From Epiperipatus broadwayi (taxonomy: Eukaryota; Onychophora; Udeonychophora; Euonychophora; Peripatidae), in the NCBI GenBank assembly GCA_028023455.1, contig JAQFVV010006274.1, positions 5,791,989-5,855,988 of the forward strand: a stretch of 64,000 nt of DNA, written 5' to 3'. The notes below the pieces were generated by a model, which worked only from the letters and a program-made list of their open reading frames with translations, searched no databases and was not told the origin of the DNA. Each line of letters opens with the position of its first letter. Within the stretch, counting starts at the first letter, position 1. A program made the translations under genes and the position numbers. This document shows, piece by piece, positions 1-11,708 of the stretch.

Positions 1-2559
1 TTATATTGCTAAAGCTTAAAATCAAATAGTCTCGTATCATTGATAGTCTGAAACTATACTGCCTGATGATGGAGCTGGTTCTGAGAGACTGCAGTTTAAA
101 GCAGATACAACATATATTAACATAACTATCACCTGAGTTAAATAACTTAGCTGCAAAGGCAGTAAAGCAATACCATGCTGAATAAAACCTATAAAAATAT
201 CAGCTAAGTTTTGATAGATGCTTTTTTTTGGCATTTCACTCTGTGTATGTTTACTAAAAGGACACAGACTGAAATGCTAATGCATTAAAAGTTTTGTGAC
301 TATATTTTAGTATTAGTGCCTACTAAGAACATGACAAAAGACCATTTTGACAGATTTCAAGTTGGTGAAATTAAAAGTTGTTTCTGTATAGAAATGAGTT
401 ACTCTCTAGGAAAAAGTGTTTTCCTGGAGTGATATTAAAGGCTACATAAAAAGATTTAGTCGAGTAATGGAAACTAAATGAGAAGGCATGTTAATCATTT
501 AAGAGATAATTAGAGTCAGTAAAATGTCACTAGAAAACTGACAGAGTGATTAGATACATCACCAGAGTTGTGAGATATAGAAACGAATAATAAACAGACA
601 TAATCACTATGATGAATCAGTAACAATCTCAACAAGGCGAGAAAAAGGGACTTGAGATGAAGAAAGACTTATATTCCCCACCAAAATATGTATAAGACCG
701 TTGCCAATCCCCAAAGATTGCAAGATTACATTTGCAATTAAATAGATAGTTTTCTAAAGTGAAAGGAATTGAATTGAATGTATATCATTACAAGGTGTGT
801 GGATATGTACGTACTTATTTGATTTGTAAATTTTTATATTAAATGTAATTGCCGTCAGACATGAATAGATTTACTCCTAATTAATTACTTTAAAAAATGT
901 ACTATTGCAAATCTGATATATAAAAATTGCAAATAATCTTAATAAAGTGCGAGTGTGAAACAAATGTTAGTAAAAATGAACATCTATGGACAATAGCAAA
1001 TAAATTATTAGCACTAGAAGATAGTTTTATTTTCGTTTGATGTTTTCTTTTTTATAAATATATTTATGCTAGATTTTTTTTTTTTTTTCGTTTGGTGTTT
1101 TCTTTTTTATAAATGTATTTATGCTACCCATCTGGTAAATGTAAATAATACTCCTGCGAATATAGCAGGTTTAAATAATGCTGTTGAATTTTATTGCAGA
1201 AATGCACTTAAAAATGCAGTCAAATTGATTGAAGAAAAGAAACAAAATTACTCCTGTGAAAGCATAAGTTTCTAGGATTAGCCACATCATTGTTATATTT
1301 TTCTAAAGCCATTGCAATTAAATTTAAGAATAGGTATGCAAAAATATTAGGATTTTAAACAAGCCTCATGGTAAACATTTTATAAGAAATGAAAAGGTTA
1401 GATAGTGTAGAACAAGATGGATCTGTTGGGAAGAAAATAAAGAAGAGATTGTAAAGTTCTTTGTTTTAGAAATGAAGTCAGACCTTTATAGATCTTGTCA
1501 AGAGCATAAGTGCCAGGGACCGGCTGCTTGCACCAGAATGGTTATACAAAGAGACTTGGTCCAGGATTGATCTACCAAGCATTTGATCTTATGAACTTTT
1601 GCAATCAGTTATGCAGTATACCATGTATGAAAACAGCATCATGAAACTATGTAAACTTTGTTAATAATTTTTTTTTTTTTTAAAAAAAAAAAAGTATATG
1701 TCATGAAGATATTGTTTTAAGACCAAGAACAATAGTTTTAGAAATAGCGTGCCAGTAAATGATAGAGTGATGGTGCTAAAATCAAAAGCATTTCCAAGAG
1801 ATTTGTCATTATTTATTTCCAAAAACCAAAAATGTAATTGAAAAAAAATATAAAAATTGTTTGAAATACTATGATAGAACAAGAAAGAAATAACATGATT
1901 GGAGATTATGGGTTGGGAGGGGGGAGCATATGATACATTTTACCAATAAAAAATAATATAGACCAATGAGTACATAATTTAAAAATCACAAGATATCTTT
2001 GGAATCTTTAAATAATAAAAATAGATATTAGATTGTTTTCATTCAGAATAAGTTTAGAAATAATACTAGTGCTATGTGCATCAGTGATATAATTTTTTTT
2101 TAAAAAAAAAAAAGGGGGGGGGTGTTAAATTATAGAAATATTTTGTTATTGGATAAGAAAATAAAAAAATAATTGTATAATTTTATGATGCAAATTCAAA
2201 TAAAAGATTGGAATTAGTTGAGATAATTTTAAAAGATGCTATAGTTAAGAGTATACATGTCTTGGGTTAGTAGAGAAGATGGAAAAATAGAAATTAATAG
2301 GTGGTAGAAATGTCAAAAAACAACAATGAATTTAACTTAGAGAAAAAAGCTAAAAAGAAATATGAATAAAGGGAAAATCATTTGCTTGAGAAATCAGAGA
2401 AATAAAGTAACAATTGAAGATACATGTGATAAATTACTAGAAAGGTATATTGAAAAAATAAGTCATGTATATATGAATGAAATATTGCACATTAATGAAT
2501 GAAGTAGTAAAAGCATTAGCAGTGAAAGAACAACAAAGATAAGGGAAATTGTAAAATTT
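1..2559. other. Non-coding 3' flank of PACS, no gene seen
   Basis: I see no gene here. The sequence is AT-rich with short open frames only. It holds a tandem duplication at about 1032-1126 (a unit of about 45 bp beginning TTTTCGTTTG, separated by a T-rich run) and two T-run/A-run junctions at about 1669-1692 and 2093-2121, the second followed by eight G. Confidence 0.6.
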
Positions 2560-3370
2560 CAGTTGAATTATTGAGTTTATAAGGGACAAAGATTTAGACA
2601 AGATTCAATTAAGGTAAAAACAATTATCGAAAAATATATAAATAAAAGAAAAGTTAGCATTTGTTTTATTGATTTTGAAAAAGATATTTGATAACAGTAT
2701 AGGTAAGATATAAAACATTTACCGAGAAATTAGTGTGAACATATTGGTATAATTAAATGATCTTGCAATAAATAGATAAGGAGAGATATTAAAAAATATG
2801 ATCTTGCAATAAATAGATAAGGAGAGATAAAAAATATGATCATCCTGTTTTGTTTAATAGATGAGTTCTCAAATGAATATTGGCTTAAAAATGAAATTAG
2901 TCTTGCAGCAAATGGAGAGAGGAGTCATGTTATAAAGTTTACTGATTGCTAATAATATATCTCTTTGGTCTTCATATATTTATGATTACATTTTAGTCCG
3001 AGTTAAAACTTATAATTAATAAAATTTTAGGGATGGTTGTAGAAAAGTTACAAAAAAATAAATGTAACAAAAGCAGTGAAAATATAGAGGAAAAAAAATG
3101 CAGGAGATTCTCACTTAAATATTTGTTATGGTATTTAAAGAAATGAGAGAATAGAAAAGAAATTAGATGTCAGGAAGAGTCTTATTAAATATTTTGTTTA
3201 GAGTATTGTAATAAATGTAGCAAACACATAAATGATTGGAAAAAGTGAAGAGAAAAATTAAAGGATTTAAAGCTGATTTGAAAGAGAATGAAAAAAATTA
3301 GTTGAGAAAATTAAGAAAAAGATAAATTTGAGTAGGCATATACTTAGATGCAAAGGAATTGATCATAAAA
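2560..3370 (+). pseudogene. Degenerate LINE reverse transcriptase relic
   Basis: This is a badly decayed non-LTR retrotransposon. The clearest stretch is 2587-2689, which translates into an RT-like segment containing IIEKYINKRK and then CFIDFEKD. This matches the region before and including the first catalytic Asp of LINE RTs (usual form FIDFEKAFD); a stop follows directly. About 600 bp further on, 3278-3365 reads as KINLSRHILRCKGID, like the C-terminal W/S-GHILR segment of such proteins. Many stops and frameshifts lie between. A 41-bp tandem duplication (2757-2838) sits inside. The clade cannot be assigned. The element is dead. Confidence 0.5.
2757..2838. repeat. 41-bp tandem duplication
   Basis: The segment beginning ATGATCTTGCAATAAATAG at 2757 recurs at 2798, with small differences at the ends. 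It is a local duplication inside the LINE relic. Confidence 0.8.
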
Positions 3371-4007
3371 TGGATAATTGTTGAGTTTTTTTAAAAGAAT
3401 TAACTGCAAGGATTGGTATTTGCCTTTTAACAGATAATTAATGATGGTTTAATATATACATTGCATTTTCATTGATTCGCTGAGATATTTTATGATAATA
3501 CTATTTATTTTATATCATCTTATGTAATCTCAAAAATATTCTGAATCATTTCATTATAAGTTTATCTTTTACTTTCTATTACACGTGCAAAATATTTTGT
3601 TCATTAAACATTATGGCAAATAAGACATCAATTTGAAAATTTATTTTGTAGTTATAGATTACTACTATACATACAATTTATCAGTATTGATACACAAATT
3701 AAGTCTTTCTCCAGCTTTGACTAATTCAATAAAAATTTATAATCAACTTTCTTGCAAGTCTAAAGAACTATAACTACTGCTGCATCCTCCCATTCATATG
3801 CATAGAAACCAAATTTGTGAACATGTTATAACTATATATATGAAAATTTTAATTATTCTTTTTAAATCATTTTAAAATCCCTTAGATTCCCAGTACTTGT
3901 GCAAAACTGAAATTTCAGCAAATCCATCCCTTTTTAGTATCAATGATTTGATCTGCATAAAATACAATGAATTAAACAATAATGTTGTTAACCTTTATGC
4001 CATGCCA

Positions 4008-4522
4008 TGTCTGATCTTGCCTTCAGAAATGGATTAGTCCAGATTGTCATGAATCCAATATGTAAACGTGGATAACCAATGTATAAACATAGCCAAAGGG
4101 TAAAATGTAAGTGTGACCAATGTATAAACATGTGTATAAAATACTAACCTGAATGTGCTCTCAACTGAAACCGCTTTCAACTGCAGTGTTTCTATTATAG
4201 TCATTACCGATACGTCTACACAGTGAGGAAAGTCCACAATAGGACTGGGAGCTGCTACAGCCAACTCAAAGCAAGCTGTCCAGTACAGCCGGAAGAGTCT
4301 TGACTAGCACAGACTAACTAATATGTACAGCTGGGAGTTCAGTCATTTGGGCATGACCAGCTCATTATTGACTAAATTTATATGAAAAATTGCATTTATT
4401 AATGGCATAACATGTATGTACATTTGTTCTAATAAGTTATATATAATAACTTTGTGAGTGTTCATATTTTTTTAATATTACTGTTGGTTTGTCTGAAACC
4501 TGCAATTCAGCCAAGCCCAACA
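4008..4522 (+). repeat. 5' LTR of element 1
   Basis: It starts TGTCTGATC and ends CCCAACA. It matches the 3' LTR (for example TTCAGAAATGGA versus TTCAGAAGTGGA, and the end GCAATTCAGCCAA in both). Relative to the 3' LTR it lacks an internal block equivalent to about 6710-6830. Confidence 0.85.
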
Positions 4523-4526
4523 GATT

Positions 4527-4544
4527 TAGCGCAGTCGGATGAAA
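4527..4544 (+). promoter_or_regulatory. Primer-binding site of element 1
   Basis: TAGCGCAGTCGGATGAAA begins four bases after the LTR end. It fits the TGGCGCAGTCGG class of gypsy PBS with one G-to-A change in the initial TGG. I cannot assign the tRNA from memory. The small LTR element at 43856-45318 shares the same class. Confidence 0.6.
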
Positions 4545-5049
4545 TGAATATTTTTTCCACATTGATTGGAAAAATAGTATAAAATATGCCAGTTCCAATA
4601 GATTAAATACCCGAGTGCAGCTAAAGATACCATATTTACAGTATGCTGATTATTAAAATCACTTAGATCTGATCGAATGAAATATAGATCACAAACATAG
4701 GCGTGTCAATTAAAATCATAACCCAATCACAAGTGCTTATCTCATAATAAAGCAATGGAAGCTCTCCCTAGAGATTGTTAGCTTCATTGGAACAGTTGCA
4801 AACAGTAGTTGTCAAAATTTAAAATTACGAGTCGTAACTCACAAAAATTAAACTCGGTACTTTGTTTCTCTTATGAAGGAAAATTAAAAAATAGCTAAAT
4901 TTTATTGGCTCTACAAAAGCTTTTGATCCAACATCCTGAGGGCTGTCAATCTAAACAGTGATTCATATTTTATCTACAGGATAACCAGATCAAGAAATCT
5001 GAGATAAAATTAGCCATATAAATGACCATAGATAGGCCCTCAAACTTAC

Positions 5050-5560
5050 GAGTTAATGAAGTCTCAATCGATGAAAAAAACCCCATCTGACCTAAATTTT
5101 GATAAAACTTTAGCGATTCTCATTGATTATTTTTCCTCAAAACCTTTGACAATAATGCAGATATTTCAATTTGTGATCAAGATGGGGGAAATTCGCAACA
5201 TGAATCCGATCATTGACATTAAAGTGCGAATTCAAAGATTTCCTGAATGATGCATTTGGTGGTTGTTTTCTTTGCAGCATAAACGATCACAATTTAAGAC
5301 TTAAAATACTGATGATGCCAGATTTAGATTTTCAAACAGCTATGACCCAAGCAGTACTAGCAAAATCAATAGCTAGTCAGGCAAACCCATTAAAAAAAAT
5401 TTACTAAATATGGTGCGCAAAAAAACCGCTTCAACACTAGGTCAGTCCAATAGTCTAATGTGTTGCTGTAGATGCAATGAACAAATGCACATACATACAG
5501 AATGCCTACACTGCTATAAGATACATTTTGCAAGCAGGTCAGACATATAAAGGCTGCATG
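5050..5560 (+). pseudogene. gag relic of element 1
   Basis: Two frames together resemble a gypsy Gag. The first, 5056-5250, has a conserved-looking start with the residues PSDLNFDKT and KPLTIMQIFQF. The second, from about 5213 to 5407, contains FLNDAF, LRLKIL and PDLDFQTAMTQA, like the Gag segment before the zinc knuckle. A frameshift near 5225 joins them. At 5457-5520 the reading CCRCNEQMHIHTEC looks like a decayed CCHC knuckle. The relic is not expected to give a working protein. Confidence 0.65.
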
Positions 5561-5699
5561 TTTGAAATTAAAAAGGCAGCCCAATATGAAAATGGAAATA
5601 TCCATTCCAAAAAAACAGCAAAAGCAACTAAGTTGCCTGTATAAATCATATTAAAGTCAATCAGTCTGGATTTATACAGTGTTATAATTAATGATACAC

Positions 5700-5990
5700 A
5701 GTTACAATGGAACTGGACACAGGGTCTGCAGTGTCTATTGTTCAAAAAAAAACCTGGGCTACCATTAATAAGAATGAATATAATAAGCTGCACTCTAGCA
5801 TCAAGCCTGTCACAGAGTATCAGCATAAAAACATGAAATTATTGGGTCAAACAACAGTTAAAATTACTATGACTAACAAGACTATACACCTATAACTGGT
5901 GGTGGCATCAGTTGATAATAATAAATTATTAGGCTGTAACTGGTTCAGTCATTTAGGCTTTGCAATGACAAAAGTGAACCAGGTCACAAT
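5700..5990 (+). pseudogene. Retropepsin relic of element 1
   Basis: From 5707 the frame reads MELDTGSAVSIV, the active-site D-T-G of a retroviral-type aspartic protease. It continues to a stop at about 5893, and the same frame resumes with KLLGCNWFSHLGF, which matches the second conserved segment of gypsy proteases. Only one stop separates the two halves, so this is the best preserved coding part of the element. Confidence 0.75.
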
Positions 5991-6029
5991 AGTAAGCAAA
6001 ATGAATTAAAACATGCTAGCAAAGGACAT

Positions 6030-6459
6030 AACATTTCAGTGGCCTAAACCTGAAAAGCCCCGGTTTAGACTCTATGAGGCCCATGGAAAAGCAAACTGTT
6101 AACCAATAAACATCTACAAACTAATCTGTCAGCCCTGAAACCTGATTCCAAATATGCATAAAAAGAAAATAGCAAGATAAAAGTACAAATGGGCACTCAG
6201 GTGCTATGTAGAATGTGTTATGGATACCAGAAGTGGTTATATAACTGAAAGGACTCTACACTGTAGTAGTTCAAAGAACAGATGGTATCAATATCATTGT
6301 CATCTGAATCAACTGAGACTGAATCACACAGAAACAAGTACATCAAGCAAAAATGATGACTGCCAAACCGAAGATAGCAATAACCCAGGCAAACACCTAG
6401 GGACAAGACCAAACAAGATGAAAAAGACAAGAACAGCAATAAACCCGAGAAACCAATAG
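6030..6459 (+). pseudogene. Integrase scraps of element 1
   Basis: About 6030-6090 gives QWPKPEKPRFRLYEAHGKAN, similar to the start of the integrase catalytic core in K02A2.6-like gypsy elements. The rest of the core is gone. About 6140-6459 then matches the C-terminal tail of the same polyprotein, including GYITERT and, after a frameshift, WYQYHCHLNQLRLNH. The join therefore records deletion of RT, RNase H and most of integrase. Confidence 0.55.
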
Positions 6460-6520
6460 AGCGAACAATACGTTATCTAGCTCATCTCGATGACTATATT
6501 CTCCAGGGTTAAATTTAACC

Positions 6521-6531
6521 AGGGGGAGGGA
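6521..6531 (+). promoter_or_regulatory. Polypurine tract of element 1
   Basis: AGGGGGAGGGA lies directly before the TG of the 3' LTR, as expected for the plus-strand primer of an LTR element. Confidence 0.85.
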
Positions 6532-7232
6532 TGTCACATCTCACCTTGTCTTCAGAAGTGGACTAGTTCCAGATTCCTACCTTATCTAATCAGATTAAGC
6601 ACTCATTGCACTAACCAATGTGTAAACATGTGGATAACTAATGTATAAACAGCCATAGAGCAAAACATAAGTATGGCCAATTTGCAAACATGGGTATAAA
6701 ATCCTATAATTGGTTAGTATGGGCCATTAGGCAATGATGCTACCTGAATCCGATTGCTGCCAATAAGGTGGGAAATATGGCAATAAATAGTCAGCCCTTT
6801 TTGGAGGCAAGCAAGAGAGATAACATCTGTCTAACCTGAATGAACTGAACGTGCTCTCAATTGAAACCACTTTCAACTGCGGTGTTTCTACTATAGTCAT
6901 TATCGATACATCTACGCAGTGAGGGCAAGTCCACAATAAGACTGGAAGCTGGTACAACTATGGCCAACTCAAGGAAAGCTGTCAAATACAGCCAGAAGAG
7001 TCTTGACTAGAACTTATGAGGTAAGCTAATATATATATAGTTGGGAGTTCAGTCATTCAGGCCCAACCAGCTCATTATTGACTAAGTTATATGTAAAATT
7101 GTATTTATTAATGGTATAACATATATGTAAATTGGTTCTAATAAATTATACATATTAACTTGTGAATGTTCATATTTTTTTGATATTACTGTTGGTTTAG
7201 GTCTGAAGCCTGCAATTCAGCCAAACACAACA
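6532..7232 (+). repeat. 3' LTR of element 1
   Basis: It starts TGTCACATC right after the polypurine tract and ends AAACACAACA. It is the longer LTR copy and holds the block missing from the 5' LTR. Confidence 0.85.
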
Positions 7233-9000
7233 AAAAATGAAAATATTCTAGGTTTCACTTATATCTCAATAAACACCATTGTACCAAAAATAGAACAGAT
7301 TAGTGATAAATACTTCATTGATAGCTTTTGATAAAATATATGTTTTTATATTGCATAAAAAATGTTATCTAACCCATCTCTTTATTCATCAGTTATCTTG
7401 AGAAAGTTTTATATGTTGATAATATATCTACTATAATAGGAGATAGAACTTTACAAACTTACATGTGACAAATATATTTTAGAAAATCAAAATCCATCAC
7501 AGTTATGCAACACATATCAGCTTGAAAAATCATTTAAGATTGTGGTTCTAACTGAAATTATAAAAATAATACATAAATTTTTAATAAATCAAACCAGTAA
7601 AAGGTTTTGAGTGGCCCTCAGATAAAAAGATTTGGAGTCTATAAAAATGTAAAAGATCATTGAATATTCCTAAATTTGCAGTTTTGAGCAATACTTATTT
7701 GCATCTTATGCAATATGTATAATATAAAAACAAAATTTTTGAAATAATATATGAAAATAGAAAAAATTATAAAGAAAGTCAAGCATCAAAATCTGATCAT
7801 TTGTATTGGTATATTCAGAACTTTTATGCCCTTAAGATGAGTCATTTTCTAAAACAAGGCAGGCTTTAATTTTTGTTTTATTTTAAAATATTAAGATGAG
7901 ACTGCATATATATAACATTAAATTTTGTACATTTTATTTTCTTTTAAATCAAAGAGAAAGCAACTGAAGAAACAGCAATTGGAAAGACAGCATTTAGAAG
8001 GACAATATAAAAACAGTGTATCATTTTATCCTGTCAATAATAAATTTCAGATTGTGTTTAACTCAGAACGATTTAGGAACACAAAAATTATGATTAAAAC
8101 ATACAAGTTACATTTCATAAAATGTTATTTCATTGTACAAATTATAAGTAAATAGTGAAACAACGTATCTACTTCAATTTACTTTACTAAAAACATATAC
8201 CATATGAACAGAGTATTGACAGATAAACACATTCTTAACAAAAAAAGAAATATATTGATCTCAACTATCTACATTCCCATTTTCTCTTTGTTTCTTTTAA
8301 AAAAAACTACATCTATGTTACCAAATAATTCTGGGATAATTCAACTTTATGTAACAAAAATATAGATTTGTAAAGAGTTCAACAAAATATAACAGAAAAC
8401 TAAAAGATAAGAAGGAAACATTTGTCTACCACTTTGTGTTACAATCCTTTTCCCCCTTAACTTCTTAGAAATTAATTTAAAAATAACCATTTTTAATTTC
8501 AAAAAATGTAAAAATAAATCTTCATATAAAGACCTTGGGTTATCTAAGATGGAGAGATGAAAGATAAGTGGGAATTTAGAGGAAACTTGCATGGATCATA
8601 CACACTGTCAATAACTATTCAAAACAAACATAAAGCATTTTATTTTTGTGTGAAGTAAAAAAGTAACTATTAAGAGAATGGTAAGAATCCAAATAAATAA
8701 AAAAGTTTCATTTTAAACAGCTTCTTTTTTTGTTGTTGTTAATTTGTTATTTCAAAGTCAGCCAGTCCATTTTTATTTGGATTATTGATTTTACCAAAGT
8801 TGAAAATACATCTACAATTCACCACACAGACCTTTCACAAGCAAGAAAGAAGAAAATTAAACATTTTAAAGACAAATAATAAAAATTTCCAAACAAATCT
8901 GTCAATTACAAATACTAGAAGAGGTTGTTTCAAACTATGCATCAATTAGTCAAAATAAGAGTCATACATCACATGACCCTATCTCTTAAGCTTGTAAGTT
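7233..9000. other. AT-rich non-coding sequence
   Basis: I see no gene or recognisable element in this stretch. Its open frames are short and their translations are low-complexity. Confidence 0.55.
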
Positions 9001-9153
9001 ATAAACAATGAGGATTGCCAATTCCTCTACAAGCTTTATGATAAATGCTTAGCCAGAGCTAGCACTTAAAATATCTGTCAGGAACCTCTCCCTGGCTCTG
9101 GCTAAGCATTTATCATAAAGCTTGTAGAGGAATTGGCAATCCCCATTGTTTAT
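9001..9153. repeat. Near-perfect 153-bp palindrome (MITE or hairpin)
   Basis: A 62-bp left arm (9001-9062) begins ATAAACAATGAGGATTGCC and is the inverse of the right arm (9092-9153), which ends GGCAATCCCCATTGTTTAT. I count two or three mismatches over 62 bp. The spacer is about 29 bp. No transposase is present. It is either a foldback MITE or, if transcribed as part of the PACS 3' flank, a long RNA hairpin. Confidence 0.85.
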
Positions 9154-11589
9154 GCATCAATTAATTTTGTAAGACAATATTAGTTATTACAGAAATCAAA
9201 AGAAAATGTGAAAATTTATAATTGACTATTTTTCTCCCTCTTTCTCATTCTCCCACCCCTTCTCCCATTTTCTCAAAACCAAAGAAGAAATTGAAAAGAC
9301 AAATAATACTAAAAGTTTGTAAAAAAAGATATATCAATGAAAAGTAATATGTATTATAATAAATCCCTTTTCCAAATTCAAGGAATTTTTAATTAATCAA
9401 TTAATATCCCAGTATTCTTTCATGACATCAAAGCATGATTTTAAAGAAATAAAGAGAAAATAGAATATAGATAGCCGAGTAGATTGATATCAGCAGAAAT
9501 AAGACCACTTCAAATCATTTCAGTTAGAATTTTGATTATATTGACAGTAAATTGTTTCAGAAACAATCTTACTATGAAAAATGGTAACACACTAAAAAAG
9601 ATCACAATATAAGCAACTGAAGTAAAATGAACATTATTGGTATATTATTAGTTTAAATATATATGTTCAAATACAATAAATTTTTCAATATTTTTTTTTT
9701 ATAAATACAATTGAAATCTTAAAATTTAAATAATATTCTTGAAAATTTGGGCTCCAAGACAAAAATCAACCACTGAACCAAACATATACTGTAGTTTACT
9801 TTTTGGGTTAGTTTTTTTTTTTTTTTTAGAAATATGTCACATTTTAAAAAAATCATATTGTTAATAAGAATTTTCTTTACAACAATGAAACTATTGAAAA
9901 AATGTGTTTGATTAAAGAAAAGAAAAAAATTCAAATTATATATTGTTCAATGATTTTGATCCACACACATTATCTTTAAAAAAAAATCTATTTACATATA
10001 TGATACAAAATTAATAATGCCAGTTGGACAATCATTCATGTAGTAAAAGAACTATAATATTAGAAATGAATTAAAAATCCAATACAGTGATAAAAAGTCA
10101 ATTTTATTTCCAAATTCACCCCCCCCCTCTCAAATCACATGATTGCAATGCTCAAAATCTAAGGATATTAATTAACATCAGTCCACCAAGCTGGATGAAT
10201 TCATTTTATTTAAATTACCTCACTAATGCCCAATAACTTTCACACAGAACAAAGGTTTTAGGATGTTCTTTGAGCAACACAAACGCTTGCATACACACAT
10301 ACGCACACACAACTCTAATTACAGTTTCAATGCTTGAGCATTTTAACATGCTAAATACAGTTTCGTTCACAGTGAAATAACAATAGTGCTAAAGGACAGT
10401 AAATCATGTGACATGGTCCGTGTTTGAATATGGCATATTGATCTTCGATCATATTAGGAAACAAAAAAAATTACAATAATGGACCATTCATTTGACACGC
10501 AAAGAAAAAAAAGTAAAGCTTTACACAGAAAAAAATTTTTATACAACAAAAGACACCAGAGGCACTGTTGTAACTTATATGATTTGTCCTGATAATAGCA
10601 ATATTTACGTTTTCATTTTTTCTTAACAATTCAATTTAAAAATATTTATCTTAGAATCAACATACATACAAGAAATATATTTACAAGACAATTTTTTTTT
10701 CCTACTAAAATAAAATAAAAATGCAGAATTTTTACAATATATCTTATTTAAAAATACCATTATCAATTACATATGTAATTTTTTTAATATTGTCAGTCAA
10801 TTTTAATCATGTAAAAATCATATAATGCATTATCAGGGCAATACTAGAAATAAGGAAAACAGTCATGCTCTCTGTATATATATATTCATCTCTGTACAAA
10901 AGTCAATTTTGAATACTGGATTTTTTTTTTTTTTTTACAACATGGGTGCATAAATTAAAACCCAGATATTAAAAAAATACATATTATTTGGTATAATTTC
11001 TTTCTAAAAGTACATTTAGGCCAACACCTATAAATACTTGAAGTATCCAGGTAAAATTAAAATCATTTTCTACTAAGCAGTAGAAAACATTTCTGAGTTT
11101 TGAATATCTGAATCAAGAAAAAACAATCAGCTTAAGACTACATAAAGGGAAAATTAAATTTCAACCCTCCCAAATTTAAAGTGAAAAATCAAATAAAGTA
11201 ACAGGGAAATAATGGAGAATAATTACCATTTGACACTGATATTTTGTAAGCAAAATCTTTGGAAATGTTGTGCAAACAAGAAACTTCATTATGACTTTCC
11301 TTTATTAAAATTGGCAAAAATATGGAAGCCAGAAAAGATGACTAATCTTCTGAAGGATAGCTTGAATTATTTTTATTATTATACACAACTCACGTAGCTG
11401 TTCCTTCAATAAAGGGAACAACTAAAATCAATAATAGCAGGCATGACAAGAAGATAACTGTCTCCCAAATATGGGAATCAGTTGAAGCTGGCACAGTTTT
11501 ATTAAACAGGTTGACACATTATTAACCATCAGACAAGAAGGTAATGTCAACATAGAGAGTTCTTAATAGAGACTCATTTTAATATACTT
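9154..11589 (-). other. Likely PACS 3' UTR and downstream flank
   Basis: This lies directly downstream of the PACS stop codon on the minus strand. It is AT-rich, with T-runs and several AATAAA motifs read on the minus strand (for example at 11503-11498, about 90 nt after the stop, and others near 11300 and 10200). Which one is used for polyadenylation cannot be told from sequence. No other gene is seen. Confidence 0.4.
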
Positions 11590-11708
11590 TCAACAAGATG
11601 TTTCTGTATGTCCAAAAAGAGCTACTGGAAATTGCTTGATGTGCGTTGGCCATTGAGCCGACACTTGGAAGAATTTCACACCTGTCCATTCAACACCATC
11701 TATTGTAA
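11590..11708 (-). CDS. PACS terminal coding exon (C-terminus)
   Basis: This is the last exon of a phosphofurin acidic cluster sorting protein, a cytosolic adaptor for trafficking of membrane cargo. The acceptor is TTATTTATTTTCAG, with exon start at 11708. Two bases complete a Val codon from the previous exon, giving VTIDGVEWTGVKFFQ. The conserved PACS ending with AQWPTHIKQFPVALFG follows, and then a stop at 11592-11590. The DGVEW.(D/G)VKFFQ and QWPTHVKHFP pattern is diagnostic for the PACS C-terminal region. The phase agrees with exon 40001-40114. The last four residues, ETSC, could be a PDZ ligand, but that is speculative. Confidence 0.92.

Larger units (their letters stand above)
4008..7232 (+). 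mobile_element. Internally deleted Ty3/gypsy LTR retrotransposon (element 1)
   Basis: The element has two LTRs in direct orientation (4008-4522 and 6532-7232) around a 2-kb interior. Just after the 5' LTR is a primer-binding-site-like TAGCGCAGTCGG. Just before the 3' LTR is a polypurine tract AGGGGGAGGGA. In between are gag, a CCHC-like zone, an aspartic protease with DTGS, a scrap of integrase core and the integrase C-terminal tail. RT, RNase H and most of integrase are missing, so the copy cannot move on its own. Coding frames are broken. I could not find a target-site duplication, and the 5' LTR lacks about 120 bp present in the 3' LTR, so the copy is fairly old. Confidence 0.85.
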
